Source: Apostichopus japonicus (lineage: Eukaryota > Echinodermata > Holothuroidea > Aspidochirotida > Stichopodidae). Taken from it: a DNA stretch of 64,000 nt. Positions 29,001 to 40,256 of this stretch are shown one piece after another. The notes beneath the pieces were generated by a model. That model was not told the DNA's origin, ran no database searches, and worked only from the letters and a program-made list of their open reading frames with translations. Each line of letters opens with the position of its first letter. The first letter of the stretch is position 1. Location: NCBI RefSeq assembly GCF_037975245.1, contig NW_027288846.1, positions 1 to 64,000 of the forward strand, given 5' to 3'. The position numbers and the translations under genes were made by a program.

Positions 29001-32000
29001 CCGGGGTTCGAACCACGGATGCAAAAGAGAGTCTCGCTCATCAGCTCGTACAGTGCGCCGAGCCGTCGCGCCACTGTATGGACTGAGATATTAGGCCGAT
29101 TAACTAATACTTACAGCTCCCCGTGTAGGCACTTGCTGTAAAAGGTCGGCAAAAGACGTCATCACCCGGGGTTCGAACCACGGATGCAAAAGAGAGTCTC
29201 GCTCATCAGCTCGTACAGTGCGCCGAGCCGTCGCGCCACTGTATGGACTGAGATATTAGGCCGATTAACTAATACTTACAGCTCCCCGTGTAGGCACTTG
29301 CTGTAAAAGGTCGGCAAAAGACGTCATCACCCGGGGTTCGAACCACGGATGCAAAAGAGAGTCTCGCTCATCAGCTCGTACAGTGCGCCGAGCCGTCGCG
29401 CCACTGTATGGACTGAGATATTAGGCCGATTAACTAATACTTACAGCTCCCCGTGTAGGCACTTGCTGTAAAAGGTCGGCAAAAGACGTCATCACCCGGG
29501 GTTCGAACCACGGATGCAAAAGAGAGTCTCGCTCATCAGCTCGTACAGTGCGCCGAGCCGTCGCGCCACTGTATGGACTGAGATATTAGGCCGATTAACT
29601 AATACTTACAGCTCCCCGTGTAGGCACTTGCTGTAAAAGGTCGGCAAAAGACGTCATCACCCGGGGTTCGAACCACGGATGCAAAAGAGAGTCTCGCTCA
29701 TCAGCTCGTACAGTGCGCCGAGCCGTCGCGCCACTGTATGGACTGAGATATTAGGCCGATTAACTAATACTTACAGCTCCCCGTGTAGGCACTTGCTGTA
29801 AAAGGTCGGCAAAAGACGTCATCACCCGGGGTTCGAACCACGGATGCAAAAGAGAGTCTCGCTCATCAGCTCGTACAGTGCGCCGAGCCGTCGCGCCACT
29901 GTATGGACTGAGATATTAGGCCGATTAACTAATACTTACAGCTCCCCGTGTAGGCACTTGCTGTAAAAGGTCGGCAAAAGACGTCATCACCCGGGGTTCG
30001 AACCACGGATGCAAAAGAGAGTCTCGCTCATCAGCTCGTACAGTGCGCCGAGCCGTCGCGCCACTGTATGGACTGAGATATTAGGCCGATTAACTAATAC
30101 TTACAGCTCCCCGTGTAGGCACTTGCTGTAAAAGGTCGGCAAAAGACGTCATCACCCGGGGTTCGAACCACGGATGCAAAAGAGAGTCTCGCTCATCAGC
30201 TCGTACAGTGCGCCGAGCCGTCGCGCCACTGTATGGACTGAGATATTAGGCCGATTAACTAATACTTACAGCTCCCCGTGTAGGCACTTGCTGTAAAAGG
30301 TCGGCAAAAGACGTCATCACCCGGGGTTCGAACCACGGATGCAAAAGAGAGTCTCGCTCATCAGCTCGTACAGTGCGCCGAGCCGTCGCGCCACTGTATG
30401 GACTGAGATATTAGGCCGATTAACTAATACTTACAGCTCCCCGTGTAGGCACTTGCTGTAAAAGGTCGGCAAAAGACGTCATCACCCGGGGTTCGAACCA
30501 CGGATGCAAAAGAGAGTCTCGCTCATCAGCTCGTACAGTGCGCCGAGCCGTCGCGCCACTGTATGGACTGAGATATTAGGCCGATTAACTAATACTTACA
30601 GCTCCCCGTGTAGGCACTTGCTGTAAAAGGTCGGCAAAAGACGTCATCACCCGGGGTTCGAACCACGGATGCAAAAGAGAGTCTCGCTCATCAGCTCGTA
30701 CAGTGCGCCGAGCCGTCGCGCCACTGTATGGACTGAGATATTAGGCCGATTAACTAATACTTACAGCTCCCCGTGTAGGCACTTGCTGTAAAAGGTCGGC
30801 AAAAGACGTCATCACCCGGGGTTCGAACCACGGATGCAAAAGAGAGTCTCGCTCATCAGCTCGTACAGTGCGCCGAGCCGTCGCGCCACTGTATGGACTG
30901 AGATATTAGGCCGATTAACTAATACTTACAGCTCCCCGTGTAGGCACTTGCTGTAAAAGGTCGGCAAAAGACGTCATCACCCGGGGTTCGAACCACGGAT
31001 GCAAAAGAGAGTCTCGCTCATCAGCTCGTACAGTGCGCCGAGCCGTCGCGCCACTGTATGGACTGAGATATTAGGCCGATTAACTAATACTTACAGCTCC
31101 CCGTGTAGGCACTTGCTGTAAAAGGTCGGCAAAAGACGTCATCACCCGGGGTTCGAACCACGGATGCAAAAGAGAGTCTCGCTCATCAGCTCGTACAGTG
31201 CGCCGAGCCGTCGCGCCACTGTATGGACTGAGATATTAGGCCGATTAACTAATACTTACAGCTCCCCGTGTAGGCACTTGCTGTAAAAGGTCGGCAAAAG
31301 ACGTCATCACCCGGGGTTCGAACCACGGATGCAAAAGAGAGTCTCGCTCATCAGCTCGTACAGTGCGCCGAGCCGTCGCGCCACTGTATGGACTGAGATA
31401 TTAGGCCGATTAACTAATACTTACAGCTCCCCGTGTAGGCACTTGCTGTAAAAGGTCGGCAAAAGACGTCATCACCCGGGGTTCGAACCACGGATGCAAA
31501 AGAGAGTCTCGCTCATCAGCTCGTACAGTGCGCCGAGCCGTCGCGCCACTGTATGGACTGAGATATTAGGCCGATTAACTAATACTTACAGCTCCCCGTG
31601 TAGGCACTTGCTGTAAAAGGTCGGCAAAAGACGTCATCACCCGGGGTTCGAACCACGGATGCAAAAGAGAGTCTCGCTCATCAGCTCGTACAGTGCGCCG
31701 AGCCGTCGCGCCACTGTATGGACTGAGATATTAGGCCGATTAACTAATACTTACAGCTCCCCGTGTAGGCACTTGCTGTAAAAGGTCGGCAAAAGACGTC
31801 ATCACCCGGGGTTCGAACCACGGATGCAAAAGAGAGTCTCGCTCATCAGCTCGTACAGTGCGCCGAGCCGTCGCGCCACTGTATGGACTGAGATATTAGG
31901 CCGATTAACTAATACTTACAGCTCCCCGTGTAGGCACTTGCTGTAAAAGGTCGGCAAAAGACGTCATCACCCGGGGTTCGAACCACGGATGCAAAAGAGA

Positions 32001-32997
32001 GTCTCGCTCATCAGCTCGTACAGTGCGCCGAGCCGTCGCGCCACTGTATGGACTGAGATATTAGGCCGATTAACTAATACTTACAGCTCCCCGTGTAGGC
32101 ACTTGCTGTAAAAGGTCGGCAAAAGACGTCATCACCCGGGGTTCGAACCACGGATGCAAAAGAGAGTCTCGCTCATCAGCTCGTACAGTGCGCCGAGCCG
32201 TCGCGCCACTGTATGGACTGAGATATTAGGCCGATTAACTAATACTTACAGCTCCCCGTGTAGGCACTTGCTGTAAAAGGTCGGCAAAAGACGTCATCAC
32301 CCGGGGTTCGAACCACGGATGCAAAAGAGAGTCTCGCTCATCAGCTCGTACAGTGCGCCGAGCCGTCGCGCCACTGTATGGACTGAGATATTAGGCCGAT
32401 TAACTAATACTTACAGCTCCCCGTGTAGGCACTTGCTGTAAAAGGTCGGCAAAAGACGTCATCACCCGGGGTTCGAACCACGGATGCAAAAGAGAGTCTC
32501 GCTCATCAGCTCGTACAGTGCGCCGAGCCGTCGCGCCACTGTATGGACTGAGATATTAGGCCGATTAACTAATACTTACAGCTCCCCGTGTAGGCACTTG
32601 CTGTAAAAGGTCGGCAAAAGACGTCATCACCCGGGGTTCGAACCACGGATGCAAAAGAGAGTCTCGCTCATCAGCTCGTACAGTGCGCCGAGCCGTCGCG
32701 CCACTGTATGGACTGAGATATTAGGCCGATTAACTAATACTTACAGCTCCCCGTGTAGGCACTTGCTGTAAAAGGTCGGCAAAAGACGTCATCACCCGGG
32801 GTTCGAACCACGGATGCAAAAGAGAGTCTCGCTCATCAGCTCGTACAGTGCGCTGAGCCGTCGCGCCACTGTATGGACTGAGATATTAGGCCGATTAACT
32901 AATACTTACAGCTCCCCGTGTAGGCACTTGCTGTAAAAGGTCGGCAAAAGACGTCATCACCCGGGGTTCGAACCACGGATGCAAAAGAGAGTCTCGC
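26068..32997. repeat. array segment IV: 42 consecutive units with A28G
   Basis: From the G at 26095 to the G at 32860 every unit reads gagccgtcg instead of gagccatcg. The last unit of the run also has C22T (t at 32854), giving gctgagccg; this is the only unit with that change. A28 corresponds on the minus strand to the first T of the A-box-like motif, so these 42 units lose that conserved position. A28G also makes a new CpG. Edges are sharp on both sides. Confidence 0.95.
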
Positions 32998-33619
32998 TCA
33001 TCAGCTCGTACAGTGCGCCGAGCCATCGCGCCACTGTATGGACTGAGATATTAGGCCGATTAACTAATACTTACAGCTCCCCGTGTAGGCACTTGCTGTA
33101 AAAGGTCGGCAAAAGACGTCATCACCCGGGGTTCGAACCACGGATGCAAAAGAGAGTCTCGCTCATCAGCTCGTACAGTGCGCCGAGCCATCGCGCCACT
33201 GTATGGACTGAGATATTAGGCCGATTAACTAATACTTACAGCTCCCCGTGTAGGCACTTGCTGTAAAAGGTCGGCAAAAGACGTCATCACCCGGGGTTCG
33301 AACCACGGATGCAAAAGAGAGTCTCGCTCATCAGCTCGTACAGTGCGCCGAGCCATCGCGCCACTGTATGGACTGAGATATTAGGCCGATTAACTAATAC
33401 TTACAGCTCCCCGTGTAGGCACTTGCTGTAAAAGGTCGGCAAAAGACGTCATCACCCGGGGTTCGAACCACGGATGCAAAAGAGAGTCTCGCTCATCAGC
33501 TCGTACAGTGCGCCGAGCCATCGCGCCACTGTATGGACTGAGATATTAGGCCGATTAACTAATACTTACAGCTCCCCGTGTAGGCACTTGCTGTAAAAGG
33601 TCGGCAAAAGACGTCATCA

Positions 33620-33692
33620 CCCGGGGTTCGAACCACGGATGCAAAAGAGAGTCTCGCTCATCAGCTCGTACAGTGCGCCGAGCCATCGCGCC
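33620..33692 (-). promoter_or_regulatory. tRNA-like A box/B box relic (one example; recurs in every unit)
   Basis: On the minus strand, reading from 33692 down to 33620 across the unit boundary, there is an A-box-like tggctcgg (33685 to 33678). It is followed by a possible D arm whose stem gctc pairs with gagc across a 12-nt loop, and 51 bases after the A-box start by a B-box-like ggttcgaaccc (33634 to 33624). This order and strand are those of a tRNA gene or tRNA-derived SINE head. Against function: A14 of the A box is G, the T stem has mismatches, no acceptor stem pairs, there is no good anticodon stem, and a TTTT run between A and B boxes would stop RNA polymerase III. I infer a degenerate tRNA-derived origin, not an active gene. 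Chance resemblance cannot be excluded without a covariance-model scan. Confidence 0.4.
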
Positions 33693-33698
33693 ACTGTA
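33669..33698. other. hairpin H1, 10-bp stem with one bulged C (example; unit 12-41)
   Basis: The left arm tacagtgcgc (unit 12-21) pairs with gcgc-c-actgta (31-41), giving 10 base pairs with one unpaired C and a 9-nt loop (22-30). It can be extended outward by G11.T42 and C10-G43. It is the strongest dyad in the monomer and is present in every unit. Two of the array's variable positions, C22 and A28, fall in its loop and leave the stem intact. It could form a cruciform in DNA or a stem in a transcript; neither is shown by sequence alone. Confidence 0.8.
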
Positions 33699-33717
33699 TG
33701 GACTGAGATATTAGGCC

Positions 33718-33736
33718 GATTAACTAATACTTACAG
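33718..33736. other. splice-motif-like stretch (example; unit 61-79)
   Basis: On the plus strand gattaactaa is followed by acttacag, which resembles a branch-point plus 3' splice site, but the putative branch A is only about 9 bases from AG. On the minus strand the same bases read gtaagtatt, a good 5' splice donor match. T71C changes the plus-strand element to ctaac and the minus donor to gtaagtgtt. No exon with coding content adjoins either. I regard this as probably coincidental. Confidence 0.15.
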
Positions 33737-33761
33737 CTCCCCGTGTAGGCACTTGCTGTAA
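33731..33761. other. hairpin H2, 7-bp stem, 17-nt loop (example; unit 74-104)
   Basis: ttacagc (unit 74-80) and gctgtaa (98-104) are exact inverted complements separated by 17 bases. The C deletion in units 226 and 245 removes C99 from this stem, and C95A in units 279-280 lies in the loop. The stem is short and the loop moderate, so folding in vivo is uncertain. Confidence 0.6.
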
Positions 33762-33785
33762 AAGGTCGGCAAAAGACGTCATCAC

Positions 33786-33803
33786 CCGGGGTTCGAACCA
33801 CGG
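33786..33803. other. hairpin H3 around palindrome ggttcgaacc (example; unit 129-146)
   Basis: ccgggg (129-134) pairs with ccacgg (141-146), with one G.A mismatch, around ttcgaa. The core ggttcgaacc (133-142) is a perfect 10-base palindrome, so a B-box-like GGTTCGAA reads on both strands. It is the T-arm part of the tRNA-like segment on the minus strand. Confidence 0.7.
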
Positions 33804-36800
33804 ATGCAAAAGAGAGTCTCGCTCATCAGCTCGTACAGTGCGCCGAGCCATCGCGCCACTGTATGGACTGAGATATTAGGCCGATTAACTAATACTTACA
33901 GCTCCCCGTGTAGGCACTTGCTGTAAAAGGTCGGCAAAAGACGTCATCACCCGGGGTTCGAACCACGGATGCAAAAGAGAGTCTCGCTCATCAGCTCGTA
34001 CAGTGCGCCGAGCCATCGCGCCACTGTATGGACTGAGATATTAGGCCGATTAACTAATACTTACAGCTCCCCGTGTAGGCACTTGCTGTAAAAGGTCGGC
34101 AAAAGACGTCATCACCCGGGGTTCGAACCACGGATGCAAAAGAGAGTCTCGCTCATCAGCTCGTACAGTGCGCCGAGCCATCGCGCCACTGTATGGACTG
34201 AGATATTAGGCCGATTAACTAATACTTACAGCTCCCCGTGTAGGCACTTGCTGTAAAAGGTCGGCAAAAGACGTCATCACCCGGGGTTCGAACCACGGAT
34301 GCAAAAGAGAGTCTCGCTCATCAGCTCGTACAGTGCGCCGAGCCATCGCGCCACTGTATGGACTGAGATATTAGGCCGATTAACTAATACTTACAGCTCC
34401 CCGTGTAGGCACTTGCTGTAAAAGGTCGGCAAAAGACGTCATCACCCGGGGTTCGAACCACGGATGCAAAAGAGAGTCTCGCTCATCAGCTCGTACAGTG
34501 CGCCGAGCCATCGCGCCACTGTATGGACTGAGATATTAGGCCGATTAACTAATACTTACAGCTCCCCGTGTAGGCACTTGCTGTAAAAGGTCGGCAAAAG
34601 ACGTCATCACCCGGGGTTCGAACCACGGATGCAAAAGAGAGTCTCGCTCATCAGCTCGTACAGTGCGCCGAGCCATCGCGCCACTGTATGGACTGAGATA
34701 TTAGGCCGATTAACTAATACTTACAGCTCCCCGTGTAGGCACTTGCTGTAAAAGGTCGGCAAAAGACGTCATCACCCGGGGTTCGAACCACGGATGCAAA
34801 AGAGAGTCTCGCTCATCAGCTCGTACAGTGCGCCGAGCCATCGCGCCACTGTATGGACTGAGATATTAGGCCGATTAACTAATACTTACAGCTCCCCGTG
34901 TAGGCACTTGCTGTAAAAGGTCGGCAAAAGACGTCATCACCCGGGGTTCGAACCACGGATGCAAAAGAGAGTCTCGCTCATCAGCTCGTACAGTGCGCCG
35001 AGCCATCGCGCCACTGTATGGACTGAGATATTAGGCCGATTAACTAATACTTACAGCTCCCCGTGTAGGCACTTGCTGTAAAAGGTCGGCAAAAGACGTC
35101 ATCACCCGGGGTTCGAACCACGGATGCAAAAGAGAGTCTCGCTCATCAGCTCGTACAGTGCGCCGAGCCATCGCGCCACTGTATGGACTGAGATATTAGG
35201 CCGATTAACTAATACTTACAGCTCCCCGTGTAGGCACTTGCTGTAAAAGGTCGGCAAAAGACGTCATCACCCGGGGTTCGAACCACGGATGCAAAAGAGA
35301 GTCTCGCTCATCAGCTCGTACAGTGCGCCGAGCCATCGCGCCACTGTATGGACTGAGATATTAGGCCGATTAACTAATACTTACAGCTCCCCGTGTAGGC
35401 ACTTGCTGTAAAAGGTCGGCAAAAGACGTCATCACCCGGGGTTCGAACCACGGATGCAAAAGAGAGTCTCGCTCATCAGCTCGTACAGTGCGCCGAGCCA
35501 TCGCGCCACTGTATGGACTGAGATATTAGGCCGATTAACTAATACTTACAGCTCCCCGTGTAGGCACTTGCTGTAAAAGGTCGGCAAAAGACGTCATCAC
35601 CCGGGGTTCGAACCACGGATGCAAAAGAGAGTCTCGCTCATCAGCTCGTACAGTGCGCCGAGCCATCGCGCCACTGTATGGACTGAGATATTAGGCCGAT
35701 TAACTAATACTTACAGCTCCCCGTGTAGGCACTTGCTGTAAAAGGTCGGCAAAAGACGTCATCACCCGGGGTTCGAACCACGGATGCAAAAGAGAGTCTC
35801 GCTCATCAGCTCGTACAGTGCGCCGAGCCATCGCGCCACTGTATGGACTGAGATATTAGGCCGATTAACTAATACTTACAGCTCCCCGTGTAGGCACTTG
35901 CTGTAAAAGGTCGGCAAAAGACGTCATCACCCGGGGTTCGAACCACGGATGCAAAAGAGAGTCTCGCTCATCAGCTCGTACAGTGCGCCGAGCCATCGCG
36001 CCACTGTATGGACTGAGATATTAGGCCGATTAACTAATACTTACAGCTCCCCGTGTAGGCACTTGCTGTAAAAGGTCGGCAAAAGACGTCATCACCCGGG
36101 GTTCGAACCACGGATGCAAAAGAGAGTCTCGCTCATCAGCTCGTACAGTGCGCCGAGCCATCGCGCCACTGTATGGACTGAGATATTAGGCCGATTAACT
36201 AATACTTACAGCTCCCCGTGTAGGCACTTGCTGTAAAAGGTCGGCAAAAGACGTCATCACCCGGGGTTCGAACCACGGATGCAAAAGAGAGTCTCGCTCA
36301 TCAGCTCGTACAGTGCGCCGAGCCATCGCGCCACTGTATGGACTGAGATATTAGGCCGATTAACTAATACTTACAGCTCCCCGTGTAGGCACTTGCTGTA
36401 AAAGGTCGGCAAAAGACGTCATCACCCGGGGTTCGAACCACGGATGCAAAAGAGAGTCTCGCTCATCAGCTCGTACAGTGCGCCGAGCCATCGCGCCACT
36501 GTATGGACTGAGATATTAGGCCGATTAACTAATACTTACAGCTCCCCGTGTAGGCACTTGCTGTAAAAGGTCGGCAAAAGACGTCATCACCCGGGGTTCG
36601 AACCACGGATGCAAAAGAGAGTCTCGCTCATCAGCTCGTACAGTGCGCCGAGCCATCGCGCCACTGTATGGACTGAGATATTAGGCCGATTAACTAATAC
36701 TTACAGCTCCCCGTGTAGGCACTTGCTGTAAAAGGTCGGCAAAAGACGTCATCACCCGGGGTTCGAACCACGGATGCAAAAGAGAGTCTCGCTCATCAGC

Positions 36801-37122
36801 TCGTACAGTGCGCCGAGCCATCGCGCCACTGTATGGACTGAGATATTAGGCCGATTAACTAATACTTACAGCTCCCCGTGTAGGCACTTGCTGTAAAAGG
36901 TCGGCAAAAGACGTCATCACCCGGGGTTCGAACCACGGATGCAAAAGAGAGTCTCGCTCATCAGCTCGTACAGTGCGCCGAGCCATCGCGCCACTGTATG
37001 GACTGAGATATTAGGCCGATTAACTAATACTTACAGCTCCCCGTGTAGGCACTTGCTGTAAAAGGTCGGCAAAAGACGTCATCACCCGGGGTTCGAACCA
37101 CGGATGCAAAAGAGAGTCTCGC

Positions 37123-37616
37123 TCATCAGCTCGTACAGTGCGCCGAGCCATCGCGCCACTGTATGGACTGAGATATTAGGCCGATTAACTAATACTTACA
37201 GCTCCCCGTGTAGGCACTTGTGTAAAAGGTCGGCAAAAGACGTCATCACCCGGGGTTCGAACCACGGATGCAAAAGAGGGTCTCGCTCATCAGCTCGTAC
37301 AGTGCGCCGAGCCATCGCGCCACTGTATGGACTGAGATATTAGGCCGATTAACTAATACTTACAGCTCCCCGTGTAGGCACTTGCTGTAAAAGGTCGGCA
37401 AAAGACGTCATCACCCGGGGTTCGAACCACGGATGCAAAAGAGGGTCTCGCTCATCAGCTCGTACAGTGCGCCGAGCCATCGCGCCACTGTATGGACTGA
37501 GATATTAGGCCGATTAACTAATACTTACAGCTCCCCGTGTAGGCACTTGCTGTAAAAGGTCGGCAAAAGACGTCATCACCCGGGGTTCGAACCACGGATG
37601 CAAAAGAGGGTCTCGC
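37123..37616. repeat. A158G cluster, left copy (units 226-228) with C99 deletion
   Basis: Unit 226 has lost C99 (cttgtgtaaaa after 37220) and units 226-228 read gagggtctc instead of gagagtctc, with G at 37279, 37444 and 37609. The lost base opens the plus-strand frame that normally stops at TAA just after it, producing a spurious 79-codon ORF from 37104. The deletion and the three substitutions recur together 3134 bp downstream. Confidence 0.95.
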
Positions 37617-40256
37617 TCATCAGCTCGTACAGTGCGCCGAGCCATCGCGCCACTGTATGGACTGAGATATTAGGCCGATTAACTAATACTTACAGCTCCC
37701 CGTGTAGGCACTTGCTGTAAAAGGTCGGCAAAAGACGTCATCACCCGGGGTTCGAACCACGGATGCAAAAGAGAGTCTCGCTCATCAGCTCGTACAGTGC
37801 GCCGAGCCATCGCGCCACTGTATGGACTGAGATATTAGGCCGATTAACTAATACTTACAGCTCCCCGTGTAGGCACTTGCTGTAAAAGGTCGGCAAAAGA
37901 CGTCATCACCCGGGGTTCGAACCACGGATGCAAAAGAGAGTCTCGCTCATCAGCTCGTACAGTGCGCCGAGCCATCGCGCCACTGTATGGACTGAGATAT
38001 TAGGCCGATTAACTAATACTTACAGCTCCCCGTGTAGGCACTTGCTGTAAAAGGTCGGCAAAAGACGTCATCACCCGGGGTTCGAACCACGGATGCAAAA
38101 GAGAGTCTCGCTCATCAGCTCGTACAGTGCGCCGAGCCATCGCGCCACTGTATGGACTGAGATATTAGGCCGATTAACTAATACTTACAGCTCCCCGTGT
38201 AGGCACTTGCTGTAAAAGGTCGGCAAAAGACGTCATCACCCGGGGTTCGAACCACGGATGCAAAAGAGAGTCTCGCTCATCAGCTCGTACAGTGCGCCGA
38301 GCCATCGCGCCACTGTATGGACTGAGATATTAGGCCGATTAACTAATACTTACAGCTCCCCGTGTAGGCACTTGCTGTAAAAGGTCGGCAAAAGACGTCA
38401 TCACCCGGGGTTCGAACCACGGATGCAAAAGAGAGTCTCGCTCATCAGCTCGTACAGTGCGCCGAGCCATCGCGCCACTGTATGGACTGAGATATTAGGC
38501 CGATTAACTAATACTTACAGCTCCCCGTGTAGGCACTTGCTGTAAAAGGTCGGCAAAAGACGTCATCACCCGGGGTTCGAACCACGGATGCAAAAGAGAG
38601 TCTCGCTCATCAGCTCGTACAGTGCGCCGAGCCATCGCGCCACTGTATGGACTGAGATATTAGGCCGATTAACTAATACTTACAGCTCCCCGTGTAGGCA
38701 CTTGCTGTAAAAGGTCGGCAAAAGACGTCATCACCCGGGGTTCGAACCACGGATGCAAAAGAGAGTCTCGCTCATCAGCTCGTACAGTGCGCCGAGCCAT
38801 CGCGCCACTGTATGGACTGAGATATTAGGCCGATTAACTAATACTTACAGCTCCCCGTGTAGGCACTTGCTGTAAAAGGTCGGCAAAAGACGTCATCACC
38901 CGGGGTTCGAACCACGGATGCAAAAGAGAGTCTCGCTCATCAGCTCGTACAGTGCGCCGAGCCATCGCGCCACTGTATGGACTGAGATATTAGGCCGATT
39001 AACTAATACTTACAGCTCCCCGTGTAGGCACTTGCTGTAAAAGGTCGGCAAAAGACGTCATCACCCGGGGTTCGAACCACGGATGCAAAAGAGAGTCTCG
39101 CTCATCAGCTCGTACAGTGCGCCGAGCCATCGCGCCACTGTATGGACTGAGATATTAGGCCGATTAACTAATACTTACAGCTCCCCGTGTAGGCACTTGC
39201 TGTAAAAGGTCGGCAAAAGACGTCATCACCCGGGGTTCGAACCACGGATGCAAAAGAGAGTCTCGCTCATCAGCTCGTACAGTGCGCCGAGCCATCGCGC
39301 CACTGTATGGACTGAGATATTAGGCCGATTAACTAATACTTACAGCTCCCCGTGTAGGCACTTGCTGTAAAAGGTCGGCAAAAGACGTCATCACCCGGGG
39401 TTCGAACCACGGATGCAAAAGAGAGTCTCGCTCATCAGCTCGTACAGTGCGCCGAGCCATCGCGCCACTGTATGGACTGAGATATTAGGCCGATTAACTA
39501 ATACTTACAGCTCCCCGTGTAGGCACTTGCTGTAAAAGGTCGGCAAAAGACGTCATCACCCGGGGTTCGAACCACGGATGCAAAAGAGAGTCTCGCTCAT
39601 CAGCTCGTACAGTGCGCCGAGCCATCGCGCCACTGTATGGACTGAGATATTAGGCCGATTAACTAATACTTACAGCTCCCCGTGTAGGCACTTGCTGTAA
39701 AAGGTCGGCAAAAGACGTCATCACCCGGGGTTCGAACCACGGATGCAAAAGAGAGTCTCGCTCATCAGCTCGTACAGTGCGCCGAGCCATCGCGCCACTG
39801 TATGGACTGAGATATTAGGCCGATTAACTAATACTTACAGCTCCCCGTGTAGGCACTTGCTGTAAAAGGTCGGCAAAAGACGTCATCACCCGGGGTTCGA
39901 ACCACGGATGCAAAAGAGAGTCTCGCTCATCAGCTCGTACAGTGCGCCGAGCCATCGCGCCACTGTATGGACTGAGATATTAGGCCGATTAACTAATACT
40001 TACAGCTCCCCGTGTAGGCACTTGCTGTAAAAGGTCGGCAAAAGACGTCATCACCCGGGGTTCGAACCACGGATGCAAAAGAGAGTCTCGCTCATCAGCT
40101 CGTACAGTGCGCCGAGCCATCGCGCCACTGTATGGACTGAGATATTAGGCCGATTAACTAATACTTACAGCTCCCCGTGTAGGCACTTGCTGTAAAAGGT
40201 CGGCAAAAGACGTCATCACCCGGGGTTCGAACCACGGATGCAAAAGAGAGTCTCGC

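Larger units (their letters stand above)
33658..33822 (+). repeat. representative base-type monomer (unit 205)
   Basis: This intact unit is the reference for unit coordinates 1-165. In order it contains the opening tcatcagctc (1-10), a long hairpin (12-41), an A+T-rich stretch with ttaactaa (63-70), a 7-bp inverted repeat (74-80 and 98-104), palindromic GACGTC (118-123), CCCGGG (128-133), palindromic ggttcgaacc (133-142) and a purine run aaaagagag (151-159). Variable positions elsewhere in the array are C22, A28, A53, T71, C95 and A158. The start point is arbitrary because the array is circularly permutable. I do not recognise this monomer as a named satellite family. Confidence 0.95.

Noticed and set aside
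33620-33692. Functional tRNA gene cluster
   Set aside because: Acceptor and anticodon stems do not pair, the T stem has mismatches, there is no clear anticodon loop with T33, and an internal TTTT would terminate Pol III. Kept only as a tRNA-like relic.
33784-33803. CENP-B box
   Set aside because: TTCG is present in both orientations, but the required spacing to CGGG fails (5 instead of 7 bases on the minus strand) and the central A is absent there.
37104-37343. 79-codon plus-strand ORF (identical one at 40238-40477)
   Set aside because: It is opened by the C99 deletion in unit 226 and duplicated with it in unit 245. Identity of the two copies reflects segment duplication, not coding constraint.
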